64,000 bases of DNA. It comes from Saccharopolyspora gregorii (lineage in GTDB: Bacteria > Actinomycetota > Actinomycetes > Mycobacteriales > Pseudonocardiaceae). The translations under genes were made by a program, and so were the position numbers. The DNA is taken from positions 3,720,001 to 3,784,000 of the forward strand of contig NZ_CP059556.1 in NCBI RefSeq assembly GCF_024734405.1. The letters run 5' to 3'. Below are positions 1-10,284 of this stretch, one piece after another; the stretch's first letter is position 1, and every line of letters starts with the position of its first letter. The notes under the pieces are model-generated. The model saw nothing but the letters and a program-made list of their open reading frames with translations. It was not told where the DNA came from and did not search any database.

Positions 1-33
1 CCCATCACCATCGAGGACCTCCTCGACGACTGA
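1..33 (+). CDS. 3' end of an upstream gene (partial)
   Basis: The first 33 bases read in frame as PITIEDLLDD followed by TGA. A strong hairpin begins five bases after the stop, which supports this being the true end of a plus-strand gene that starts outside the window. Ten residues are too few to name a family. Confidence 0.5.
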   Translation, partial: PITIEDLLDD

Positions 34-37
34 AGCA

Positions 38-71
38 CCCCGGGGGCGCGCGAACCCGCGCGCCCCCGGGG
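38..71. terminator. 15-bp perfect hairpin, probably bidirectional terminator
   Basis: Positions 38-52 (CCCCGGGGGCGCGCG) pair perfectly with 57-71 across an AACC tetraloop. The hairpin lies between the end of the plus-strand gene at 33 and the end of the minus-strand methyltransferase at 130, where a shared terminator is expected. There is no T-tract, as is usual in actinomycetes. Confidence 0.8.
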
Positions 72-129
72 GCCGGGCACGCACCGCCTCGTGCGCGTCC
101 GCACGGCGGCTTCCGTCGTTGCCGGCCCG

Positions 130-1503
130 TCACGCTCGTTTTCTGGTGGTGAGGAAGAGGAAGGTGCCCGGGCCGCTGGAGTCGACCACGTCCAGGCCCG
201 CTTCGTCGAAGGCGACCGCCAGCTCCTCCGGTTCGAAGGAGCGCAGGCCGAATACCCGTTCGTGGCAGCGCTGGAAGTGGCGTTGGAACGAGCGGGTGCC
301 GCGCCGGTAGGTGGTGGCGGTGAACGTCCCCGCCGGGTGCAGGCAGCGGGAGACCTCGGCGATCACCCGGCGCGGTTCCGGCAGCACGTGCAGCGCGTCG
401 GAGCAGTTCGCGGCGCCGAGGAACCCGTCGGGGAACGGCAACGCGCGCGCGTCCCCCTCGGTGAACAGCACCCCGGGCACCGCGAACCGCGCGACCTCCA
501 GCACCGCCGCCGCCGAGTCCAGGCCGAGGACGCGTTCCGGGCCGACCTGTTCGGCCAGGACCCGGGTCCAGCGGCCCGCGCCGCACGCCACGTCGAGCAC
601 CGGGCCCGGTGCGGGGCGCAGGTTGCGCCGCAGGTAGGCGTCCTCGTCGCGGACCGACACGGTCCCGCCCCAGTTGGCGCCGGGCACCGTGGCGGAGGCG
701 GGGCGCAGCAGTTCGGCGTGGCGTCCCGCCGTCGAGTCGTGCTCCAGCAGGCGCCGGTACGCGCCGGGCCGGACGGTGCCGGTGAACTCGGGGGGATCGG
801 GCAGCTCCGGCCAGCCGATCTCCTGCTGCACCTGGTGTTCCGCGCGGGCGCCCTGGTACGCGAGCAGCGCCGCGGTCTCCGCGTCCCACAGGTCCGCGAG
901 TTCCGCCCCGGTCCGCGCGGGACCGGGGCTCGGCGAGAGCCGCGCCCAGAACTCCGGGGACGGCCACGCGCGCCCGATCCCGGCGGCGCAGGCGGGATCG
1001 TCGAGGTCCGGCACGGTCAGGCAGCGCCGGACGCGGGCCAGTTCGTGCTCGTCGGCGACGCGCGCCACCACCGGCAGGATCCGGTCCCGGTGCGCCGGGA
1101 AGTGCGCCAGCAGGTAGAGGACCGCGGTGCGCAGGCACTGCTCGGTGTCGGGTCGTTCCAGCAGCCGCAGCGGTGCGGCGAGACGTTCGGTGAACACGTC
1201 CCTGATCTGACCGGGCAGGTAGGAGCGGGTCGCGTCCTCCCCGGCGAGCAGCCCCAGCAGCAGCGCCACCCGCGGCCGGTTGGGGTGCGGCGGTCCGGTG
1301 AGGACCTCCATCGGCCCGATCAGGTCGGCGGGCCCGACGGCGGCCGGGTCGAGCAGCTGGCGGGCGAGCCGGGTGAAGGCCGCATCGGCCGTGTCCCGGT
1401 CCGGGTGCGCCAGCGCGGCCCGCAGGCCGCCCCAGCCCTGCCCGGGTTCCGCACCGCCTCGGCCGGGGATCCGCTGGAGTTCCGGTTGCTCTTGAGCACG
1501 CAT
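130..1503 (-). CDS. SAM-dependent class I methyltransferase with N-terminal helical region
   Basis: A 457-residue protein. Residues 302-310 are VLDVACGAG, the glycine-rich SAM-binding motif I of class I methyltransferases. An acidic loop (GLDS) and a motif-II-like region follow, as in the Methyltransf_11/25 families. The first roughly 250 residues are Ala/Leu-rich helices with no recognised domain, so the protein is about twice the size of a bare methyltransferase. The start is supported by GAAGGAG six bases upstream. It is transcribed away from the geosmin synthase region, and its substrate cannot be read from the sequence. Confidence 0.8.
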   Translation of the reverse strand: MRAQEQPELQRIPGRGGAEPGQGWGGLRAALAHPDRDTADAAFTRLARQLLDPAAVGPADLIGPMEVLTGPPHPNRPRVALLLGLLAGEDATRSYLPGQIRDVFTERLAAPLRLLERPDTEQCLRTAVLYLLAHFPAHRDRILPVVARVADEHELARVRRCLTVPDLDDPACAAGIGRAWPSPEFWARLSPSPGPARTGAELADLWDAETAALLAYQGARAEHQVQQEIGWPELPDPPEFTGTVRPGAYRRLLEHDSTAGRHAELLRPASATVPGANWGGTVSVRDEDAYLRRNLRPAPGPVLDVACGAGRWTRVLAEQVGPERVLGLDSAAAVLEVARFAVPGVLFTEGDARALPFPDGFLGAANCSDALHVLPEPRRVIAEVSRCLHPAGTFTATTYRRGTRSFQRHFQRCHERVFGLRSFEPEELAVAFDEAGLDVVDSSGPGTFLFLTTRKRA

Positions 1504-2144
1504 CGACTCGACTCCTTCGCTGTTCCACCGCTGCTCCCGCCGACGCCGGAGCGGCCGGACCGGAGGGGAGTCCGGGGCGCGGCGCCGGCGTGTTCGAGGA
1601 GCGATCAGTGACCCCGGTCCCGGGGTGGGATCGCGGTTGTTCCGGCAGCGGGCGCGTCGTTGCGCCGGCTCGCGGTCGGCGGAGATCCGCTCGATCGACC
1701 GCGGGGCCCGGACCTCCTCGGCCGGGGACGGCCCCGGCGGAGGGGATGGGTCGGGATCGATCCATCATGGACGAGCGGGACCTGCGATGACGACCACCGA
1801 AAGCGTTTTCCTGCGTCCCCGCGTCGAGTGATCATCGGCTCGTTCGCGATCACCGTCGGTCGATCGGGGTGGGCGGCGCCGCCCCCGCGAGCGCGGTGCA
1901 CCTCCCTCCAACGGGTAGCCGTCGCGGATCTTCCTTGCCCGGCGCCGGAGGGCGCTGCCATGCTCGGCCGCGCCTTCCGGCGGTCGATCGTCGGCGCGCT
2001 GGTCGCCCCGATCCAGGGACCTGAGCCGCGGAACCGATCCGCGGACCCGGCCGCGCGGATTTCCCTGCGCCGCAACGCATTCCCGTCGGCGGCGCGCAGG
2101 CGCCCCCGCACTCCCCCGCTCCCGCGGAGATCCAGGAGAAGACG
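1504..2144. other. Long divergent intergenic region
   Basis: These 640 bases separate the minus-strand methyltransferase from the plus-strand leader peptide and carrier-like gene, and must hold both promoters. I find no convincing gene. A perfect dyad ACCCCGG-TC-CCGGGGT at 1611-1626 could be an operator. Two tiny ORFs, MDERDLR and an overlapping 14-codon one at 1787-1831, have no clear ribosome binding site and are not called. Confidence 0.4.
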
Positions 2145-2189
2145 ATGCGCATCCCGCTGTGCACGGCCGCGGCCCCGGTGGCGCGATGA
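2145..2189 (+). CDS. 14-residue leader peptide, translationally coupled
   Basis: MRIPLCTAAAPVAR is preceded by AGGAG at 2134-2138 with a six-base spacer, a better ribosome site than most genes here have. Its TGA overlaps the ATG of the next gene (ATGA at 2186-2189). Ribosomes finishing this peptide could therefore restart directly on the carrier-like gene, which has no good site of its own. A coupling or attenuation role is inference. The alternative is one longer product starting at the GTG at 2159. Confidence 0.5.
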   Translation: MRIPLCTAAAPVAR

Positions 2190-2452
2190 GCGGCGAGGAC
2201 CTGGCCCGCGCCCAGGCGATCCTGAGCGACCTCTGCTTCGCCCCGTCCGCCCGCCACCCGGAGGACCGGATCCGCGACCACCTCGAACTCGACCCGGTCG
2301 AGATCGCCGAGCTGGAGCTGCAGCTGCGCAGCAGGCACCACGTCCACCTCGACCTGTGGGAGGTCTACGACCACACCCTCGCCGAGCTCGCCGCCCGGCT
2401 GGCCAGGTACACCGCACCACCGACCGCTCCCGCGCCGGAGACCGACCGCTGA
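2186..2452 (+). CDS. Acyl-carrier-protein-like small protein lacking the phosphopantetheine serine
   Basis: An 88-residue acidic, helical protein. Residues 29-56 (IRDHLELDPVEIAELE and on) align by eye with helix II of acyl carrier proteins, where LGxDSLxxxEL is expected. The modified serine position is Pro37, so 4'-phosphopantetheine attachment there is impossible. The C-terminal tail is Pro/Thr-rich. The ATG at 2186 overlaps the leader peptide stop. The gene lies 233 bp upstream of geosmin synthase in the same orientation, with a hairpin between them, so co-transcription is uncertain. It could instead be an unrelated helical protein. Confidence 0.55.
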   Translation: MSGEDLARAQAILSDLCFAPSARHPEDRIRDHLELDPVEIAELELQLRSRHHVHLDLWEVYDHTLAELAARLARYTAPPTAPAPETDR

Positions 2453-2469
2453 ACCGCCACCCGATCAGA

Positions 2470-4914
<2,445 letters not shown>

Positions 4915-4944
4915 TCCCGTTTCGTAGTTCTCCGGTGGCGGAAC

Positions 4945-5085
4945 CTCAGCGGTTTCCTCGCTGCGGGATCGTTTTCACAGGTGGCTCCGCCACATGAGAA
5001 AACGCTGTCCTCGCGAGGAAACCGCTGAGAACCCGCTGGTGGTCCGGGTGCGTGCGTGGTCTCCGCTCAGCGGCTTCGCCGCTGA
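4945..5085. repeat. Nested palindromes between convergent genes (REP-like)
   Basis: A perfect 17-base arm, CTCAGCGGTTTCCTCGC at 4945-4961, pairs with 5013-5029. Inside it CGTTTTC (4970-4976) pairs with GAAAACG (4998-5004), and GTGGC (4981-4985) with GCCAC (4989-4993). A second hairpin, TCAGCGGC-TTC-GCCGCTGA, spans 5067-5085 and reuses the TCAGCGG core. The unit sits between convergent genes, so it may serve as a terminator. The layered arms resemble a dispersed palindromic element. Confidence 0.7.
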
Positions 5086-5135
5086 CAAGAAACTGCACGA
5101 CCTGCTGCTCGGGGTCGGGCGGGCCGCTTCGGGCG

Positions 5136-6368
5136 TCAGGTGGCGGTGGTGATGGGTTGCGGGGTCTGCTCGTCCTCGGTGCTGCGCCGGAACGGGGCCG
5201 CGAGGGTCGGCAGGACGTGGTGCCGGTTGCGGATCAGCGCGGCGATGGCGAGCACCGCGTACACCGCGCACAGCACGTAGCGCGCCGTCTGACCAGGCAG
5301 CGCGAACTGGGCGGCGAACAGTCCCAGCAGCGTCCACGCGGCCCAGCGGGGGAACCGCAGCGCCAGCAGCGCGGCCACGCCCAGCAGCGTCTGGGTGGCG
5401 GTGAGCAGGAACTCCTCGACCTGCCGGGCGTCCAGGTGCAGCGCCGTTCCCCCGCCACCGGCGAGGTAGGCCAACGGGAGGCTGCCGACGAGCAGCGTCC
5501 ACTGGTTCACCTTGCTGGAGATGAGGGTGCCGATCGCGTCGTCGCCCTTGCCGCGGACCGCGAACAGGATCGCCACGATGAACTCCGGCGCCTCCGAGGC
5601 AAGCGGCGCCAGCCACTGCACCAGCAGGAACCGGTCGATGCCGAGCTCCGTGCCCGCCGCGATCAGGTTGTGCGCGAACGGTTCGGCGCAGGCGAGGATG
5701 ACCGCGGCGGCGAAGACGAACAGCAGCACCACCAGCGTGCGGCGCGGCCGCTTCGGCAACCGCCCGATGGTGGCGGCCGGGCCGACCAGGTCCGGTTCCC
5801 CGACCTCGGCGCGGGAGACCTTCCACAGGTAGAACGCGAAGAACCCGAGCAGCGCGAAGCCCAGCGGCAGCGAGATCTGCCCGGTGGCGGGCACGACGAA
5901 CGCGACGACCGAGGCGATGGCCAGGAACCCGAGCTCCACCCGGTACGGCGAGTCCAGGGTCAGCTCGCGCACCGTGGCGCCGGTCCGCCTCTTCGCGACG
6001 GCGAGCCCGATCAGCACCACCGAGGACCAGCCGAGGCCCAGCAGCAACCGGTTCGAGCCGGTCATGTTCGCGGCCGCGTAGGCGACGTACTCGGGGTTCG
6101 ACCCGGCGGTGTGGGCGAAGTACAGGTCGACGGCGTACTCGGGAAGCACGGCGATCACGGCGAGGATCGCGATCGCCAGGCCACCGGAGATGTCGACCTG
6201 CGCGGCCTCGGTGGCCCAGGCGAGCACGAACGAGGCGGCGACGACGGCCATGCCGAACAGCAGCAGCCCGAGCAGCGGCGCCGGAGCCGCTCCGGTGGCG
6301 CGCACGACGAGCGCGGGCGCGGTAAGCGCGACGCACAGCCCGATCGGGCGCAGCAGCTTGACGAACAC
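5136..6368 (-). CDS. CaCA-type sodium/calcium exchanger family membrane protein
   Basis: A 410-residue integral membrane protein with about eleven hydrophobic segments in two halves. Each half carries an acidic alpha-repeat: AVLPEYAVDLYFAHTAGSNPEY near the N-terminal third, and APLASEAPEFIVAILFAVRGKG in the second half. These match the ion-binding repeats of the Ca/cation antiporter superfamily. The GTG at 6368 is used because AAGGAA precedes it by about eight bases. A longer frame runs upstream through the riboswitch and is rejected. Its exchange ion cannot be read directly, but the manganese-type riboswitch upstream suggests Mn or Ca homeostasis. Confidence 0.85.
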   Translation of the reverse strand: MFVKLLRPIGLCVALTAPALVVRATGAAPAPLLGLLLFGMAVVAASFVLAWATEAAQVDISGGLAIAILAVIAVLPEYAVDLYFAHTAGSNPEYVAYAAANMTGSNRLLLGLGWSSVVLIGLAVAKRRTGATVRELTLDSPYRVELGFLAIASVVAFVVPATGQISLPLGFALLGFFAFYLWKVSRAEVGEPDLVGPAATIGRLPKRPRRTLVVLLFVFAAAVILACAEPFAHNLIAAGTELGIDRFLLVQWLAPLASEAPEFIVAILFAVRGKGDDAIGTLISSKVNQWTLLVGSLPLAYLAGGGGTALHLDARQVEEFLLTATQTLLGVAALLALRFPRWAAWTLLGLFAAQFALPGQTARYVLCAVYAVLAIAALIRNRHHVLPTLAAPFRRSTEDEQTPQPITTAT

Positions 6369-6444
6369 GGGGAGGGTTCCTTCCTCGGCGGTGGCGCCTC
6401 GCCGTGACGTCCAGGGGGTCTCGGCCAGGCGGTGCGACGGCTGG

Positions 6445-6543
6445 CCGAAGGTCTCGCCCACCCGGCCTGGACCGGGCGCCGCCGCCGGAGAACGCGGGGT
6501 TCTCAGCATGTCGACAGCGGGCTTGCGGGCTACTCCCCTTCGG
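6445..6543 (-). promoter_or_regulatory. yybP-ykoY-type (Mn2+) riboswitch candidate
   Basis: Read on the minus strand, CCGAAGG (6543-6537) runs into GGGGAGTAG (6538-6530), the signature first loop of the yybP-ykoY class. The second loop signature follows as GTCGACATGCTGAG (6515-6502), compared with the consensus-like TTGACATACG. CCTTCGG at 6451-6445 closes helix P1 with seven perfect pairs. The element is about 100 nt long and lies 77 nt upstream of the exchanger start, the usual context for this class. The identification rests on remembered consensus and has not been run through a covariance model. Confidence 0.75.
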
Positions 6544-6916
6544 AACGAACACGAGGCTGTCACCTGCGGCGATGTCGCCACAACCGATGATCGGAACGCC
6601 CCCGCGGCGAGATTTCCACCGCGCCGCAACGGATTCGCGCCGTCGGTGCGCCGAAACCCGCCGCGCGGCGCACCGCAGGACCGGGCGTGCCCAGCGGCGG
6701 CGGGCGGGCGACATCCGCCCGGGAGCACCGGGCGGCCACGCCGGGGCACCTCCGCCGCGCGGCCGACGACGTGACCACGCTCACGCCGGGCCGTGCGGCG
6801 CACCGCACGGCGACCGGTGATCGGCGAATGGCGTAGTTTCACTCCCAGGAGACGGGATTCCCGGTGAGGGATTTCCCGACGCCCGCCCCCGCCCGTTCCG
6901 CCCCCAGGGAGTAGCC

Positions 6917-7681
6917 ATGTGCCGTTTGCTCGGTGTCGTCGCCCGCGAGCCCGCGGCGCTCGGCGACCTGCTGGCGGAGGAAATCCCTGAATTCCTGGAT
7001 TTGTCGCGGGAACACGCGGACGGCTGGGGAATCGCGTCCTGGGCGGGCGACGAGGCGGCGGTGGTGCGCGACGTCGCGGCCGCCCACGACTCGGCCCGGT
7101 TCGCGGCGACGACGCGCACCGAACTGGATTCGGGGCTGCTGCACATCCGGCTCGCCAGCTCGGGCTCCCCGGTGGCGCCGCAGAACACGCACCCGTTCGT
7201 CGGTCCGGGAATCGCCTTCGCGCACAACGGTTTCTTCGCCCCGAGGGACGCGCTGGACCCGGTGATCCCGGCGGAGCTGCTGGCCAGCGCGGCGGGCAAC
7301 ACCGATTCGGAGCGCTACTTCCTGCTGCTGCGCGCGCTGCTGCGCGAGCACGACCCGGCGACGGCGATCTCGCTGGCGGCCGCGCGGATCCGGGCTCGTG
7401 CCACCGAATTCGCGAGCCTGAACTGCCTGCTGCTGACCGAAGAGGCGCTGTACGCGTACTCCGAGGAGGACCCGCGGTCGGAGGTGAGCAAGCGCCGCGG
7501 CCCGGACTTCTTCCGGCTGCGCTACCACGCGACCGCGGACCGGGTCGTGGTCGGCTCCAGCGGGCTGCCGTCCGCGGAAGCGGAGTGGTCGCTGCTGCCC
7601 TACCGCCAGGTGCTGGAGATCGGTCGCGGCGACCTGCGGGTCACCGTCCACCCCGAACTCCCGGCGGTCACCGCGGCCTGA
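6917..7681 (+). CDS. Class II glutamine amidotransferase (YafJ/EgtC-like)
   Basis: A 254-residue protein beginning MCRLLGVVA. Cys2 becomes the N-terminal nucleophile after methionine removal in class II (Ntn) glutamine amidotransferases. HIRLASSG and NTHPF, followed by FAHNGF, are the substrate-pocket motifs of the family. There is no second synthetase domain, so it is a stand-alone amidohydrolase like YafJ or the ergothioneine enzyme EgtC. No other ergothioneine gene is adjacent, so that specific role is not claimed. The ATG follows the purine-rich CAGGGAG, and the gene is monocistronic. Confidence 0.85.
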   Translation: MCRLLGVVAREPAALGDLLAEEIPEFLDLSREHADGWGIASWAGDEAAVVRDVAAAHDSARFAATTRTELDSGLLHIRLASSGSPVAPQNTHPFVGPGIAFAHNGFFAPRDALDPVIPAELLASAAGNTDSERYFLLLRALLREHDPATAISLAAARIRARATEFASLNCLLLTEEALYAYSEEDPRSEVSKRRGPDFFRLRYHATADRVVVGSSGLPSAEAEWSLLPYRQVLEIGRGDLRVTVHPELPAVTAA

Positions 7682-7835
7682 CCCGTCCGCTTCGCCCGGT
7701 TCGCGGCCGGTTCCGCGCCGAACCCGGAACGAACCTTCCCACGATGTGGTACGCCCGCGAAGTGCCGCCGCCAGCGCTTTCCGGGGCTCCGGGCGGGTTT
7801 TGCGGGGCCCCGCCCGCTCGGGTACAAACGATCAC

Positions 7836-7854
7836 GCACTTGATCAGGAAGTGC
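7836..7854. promoter_or_regulatory. Inverted repeat upstream of the permease
   Basis: GCACTT at 7836-7841 and AAGTGC at 7849-7854 form a dyad with a seven-base centre. It lies in the 281-base gap before the amino-acid permease, which otherwise shows nothing I recognise. It may be an operator; the regulator is unknown. Confidence 0.25.
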
Positions 7855-7962
7855 TCGGGTCCCGCGGACATCGCCGCCGCGGACCGATTCTCCCCGTGAC
7901 GCGCCCCGCACATCGGGTGCCCGCGCGCGTCCGCCGTTGACCCCGGGAAGCCGAGAACCACC

Positions 7963-9579
7963 ATGAACAGCCCAGCACCACCCGCCGACATCACGTCCAC
8001 ATCGGACGGTTCGGCGAACACTCCCCGCCTGCGCAAGGAGCTCGGCTTCTGGAGCCTGACCGCGATCGGGTTCAGCGGCATCATGGGCTCCGGCTGGCTG
8101 TTCGGCGCCCAGTACGCCGCACAGGCGGCCGGTCCCGCCTCGCTGCTGTCCTGGCTGGTCGGCGGCGCCGCCTTCACCCTCATCGCGCTGGTGCTCATCG
8201 AACTCGGCGCGAGCCGGCCGGTGGCGGGCGGCATCGTGCGGTGGCCGTTCCTGTCCAACGGCCCGCTGACCGCCGGGATCGTCGGGTGGTCGGTGCTGCT
8301 GGCCACCAGCAGCGCCACCGCGGCTGAAGCCTCCGCGATCACCCAGTACGCCAGCCACTACCTGCCGTGGCTCTACGAGGGCGGCGCGCTGACCGCCCCC
8401 GGCCTGGTGCTCTCCGCCGGGCTGCTGGCGCTGGTGATGCTGCTGAACTGGTTCGGTGTCCGGTTGTTCGCGCGGGTCAACTTCGTGCTCACCGCCATCA
8501 AGTTCGGCGTTCCGGTGATCACGCTGGCCGCGCTGCTGGCCTCCGGGTTCTCCCAGGGCGGCGATCCGGTCGCCGCGGGCGGCGGGTTCGCGCCGTACGG
8601 CTGGACGGCGGCGCTGAGCGCGGTCGCCACCGCCGGGATCATCTACACCATCAACGGTTTCGCGCCGACGATCGACTTGGCCGCCGAGGCCCGCGACCCG
8701 CGCCGGGACATCCCGCGCGCGGTGCTCACCGCGATCGGCCTGGCGGTGCTGCTGTACCTGGGCCTGCAGGTGGCGTTCCTCTACGCGGTGCCGGAGAGCG
8801 CGCTCGCCGGCGGCTGGCACGGCATCGACTTCAGCTCCCCGTTCGGCGAGCTCGCGCTGCTGCTGAACCTGGGCTGGCTGGCCGCGCTGCTCTACGCCGA
8901 CGCCGTGATCTCCCCCGGCGGGGCGCTGCTGGTGGGCATCGCGGGCAACAGCCGCGTCACCTACGCGATGGCGCGCAACGGCGTGCTGCCGAAGCGGGTC
9001 ACCGAGGTGCACGCCGGGTCCGGGGTGCCGCGCGCGGCGCTGCTGGTGAACTTCACGCTGGCGCTGATCCTGCTCGCCCCGTTCGACGGCTGGCAGGACA
9101 TCATCGGCGTGGCGGGCAACCTGTTCCTGCTGAACTACTCGGTGGCCGCGGTGTCGGCGGCCGCGTTCCGCCGGGCTCGCCCGGACGCGGTGTCCGGCTG
9201 GGTGCCGGGGATGCGCTGGATCACGCCGCTGAGCTTCGTGGTCTCCGCCGAGATCATCTACTGGTCGCAGTGGGAGAAGCTGAGCGTGGTGCTGCCGCTG
9301 GCGGTGCTCGCGGTGCCGCTGTTCGCGCTGGTCACCAAGTACCGCGGGGTGTTCTTCGCGCAGCTGCGGCAGAGCGCGTGGCTGGTCACGTACCTGGTGG
9401 TGCTGTTCGCGATCTCGGCGCTGGGCGGTTTCGGCGGTACCGAGCTGATCCCGGCACCGCTGGACAGCGCGCTGGTCGCCGTCGTCGCGCTGCTGATCTA
9501 CTTCTGGGGCGCTCGCTCCGGTGAGCGGCACCTGGCGAACTCCGCCGTCGACACCGACGAGCAGGAGGCCACCGACTGA
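7963..9579 (+). CDS. APC-superfamily amino-acid permease
   Basis: A 538-residue protein with about twelve to fourteen hydrophobic segments. The N-terminal stretch LRKELGFWSLTAIGFSGIMGSGWLFGA matches TM1 of the amino acid-polyamine-organocation superfamily, where the broken helix at GFSGIMGSG binds the substrate carboxylate. PTIDLAAEARDPRRDIPRA is the conserved cytoplasmic loop after TM6. The charged C-terminal tail is short. A strong 15-bp terminator hairpin follows at 9608. The substrate is unknown. The neighbouring minus-strand GntR remnant could once have regulated it, which is inference. Confidence 0.9.
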   Translation: MNSPAPPADITSTSDGSANTPRLRKELGFWSLTAIGFSGIMGSGWLFGAQYAAQAAGPASLLSWLVGGAAFTLIALVLIELGASRPVAGGIVRWPFLSNGPLTAGIVGWSVLLATSSATAAEASAITQYASHYLPWLYEGGALTAPGLVLSAGLLALVMLLNWFGVRLFARVNFVLTAIKFGVPVITLAALLASGFSQGGDPVAAGGGFAPYGWTAALSAVATAGIIYTINGFAPTIDLAAEARDPRRDIPRAVLTAIGLAVLLYLGLQVAFLYAVPESALAGGWHGIDFSSPFGELALLLNLGWLAALLYADAVISPGGALLVGIAGNSRVTYAMARNGVLPKRVTEVHAGSGVPRAALLVNFTLALILLAPFDGWQDIIGVAGNLFLLNYSVAAVSAAAFRRARPDAVSGWVPGMRWITPLSFVVSAEIIYWSQWEKLSVVLPLAVLAVPLFALVTKYRGVFFAQLRQSAWLVTYLVVLFAISALGGFGGTELIPAPLDSALVAVVALLIYFWGARSGERHLANSAVDTDEQEATD

Positions 9580-9607
9580 TCGGCCGCGGCGGGGAACCGC
9601 CGCGCAC

Positions 9608-9648
9608 CGGAACGGCCCGCGGCGCACCACGCACCGCGGGCCGTTCCG
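9608..9648. terminator. 15-bp perfect hairpin between convergent genes
   Basis: CGGAACGGCCCGCGG at 9608-9622 pairs perfectly with 9634-9648 across an 11-base loop. It lies between the end of the permease (9579) and the end of the GntR gene (9652), and can serve both. Confidence 0.85.
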
Positions 9649-9651
9649 CGT

Positions 9652-10254
9652 TCATGCCTCCAGGGTGAGGCGGATGCGCTGCTCCAGGCTGCGCTGCAGG
9701 TGCGCCCGCATCGCGGCGCGGGCGTCGTCCGGGGACCGGTCGCGCAGCGCGCGCAGGATCCGCTCGTGCTCGGTGTTGAGCGTGTCGAAGTCGCCGTAGG
9801 CGCGCGGCGGCCCGCTGTCGTAGATCCGCAGCTGGGCGGTGAGCTTGACCAGCAGCCCGGTGATGGTGGCGTTGTGCCCGGCCTCCCACAACGCCTCGTG
9901 GAACCGGAAGTTCCCGGCGCGCACCTCGTCGTCCGCGGCGGAGCCGCAGCACTGCCGGTGGTGGTGTTCCAGGCGGGCGATGTCCAGGTCGGTGTGGCGC
10001 AGCGCGGCGGTGGCGGCGGCCTCGGATTCGAGGGCGAGCCGCGCCTCGTAGATCTCCACCACGGCTTCCGGGCGCCCGGCCCGAACTCGGTAGCCGCGCA
10101 CCGCGCGTTCCAGCAGGCCGTCGTGTTCGAGCAGCGCGAGCGCTTCGCGGATCGGGGTGCGGGAGGCGGTGGACGGCCGACTCGTCGCTGCCGGTGACGA
10201 GGTCCGGCACGTGAGCGCGCCCGTGCGGCGATGTCCGGGCCACCGCCCCCGCAC
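9652..10254 (-). pseudogene. GntR (FCD-type) regulator with damaged DNA-binding domain
   Basis: The C-terminal two thirds is a good FCD ligand-binding domain: ARLALESEAAA, the HEALWEAGHN metal/ligand stretch, and EHERILRALRDRSPDDARAAMRAHL. The end of the winged helix, SRTPIREALALLEHDGLLER, is also intact. Before SRTPIREAL the frame gives only TSSPAATSRPSTA instead of the expected 35-40 residues of recognition helices. A GntR-like scrap, DLVTGSDESAV, sits in another frame at about 10175-10210. This looks like a frameshift plus truncation next to thiM. The GTG at 10254 is a nominal start only. A sequencing error remains possible. Confidence 0.55.
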
Positions 10255-10284
10255 CCAGCCGCCACCTCGACGAGGACCGAATCC

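Noticed and set aside
10161-10284. TPP riboswitch before thiM
   Set aside because: Expected because thiM is often so controlled, but neither the CUGAGA nor the ACCUGA core is present. The space is filled by the GntR remnant.
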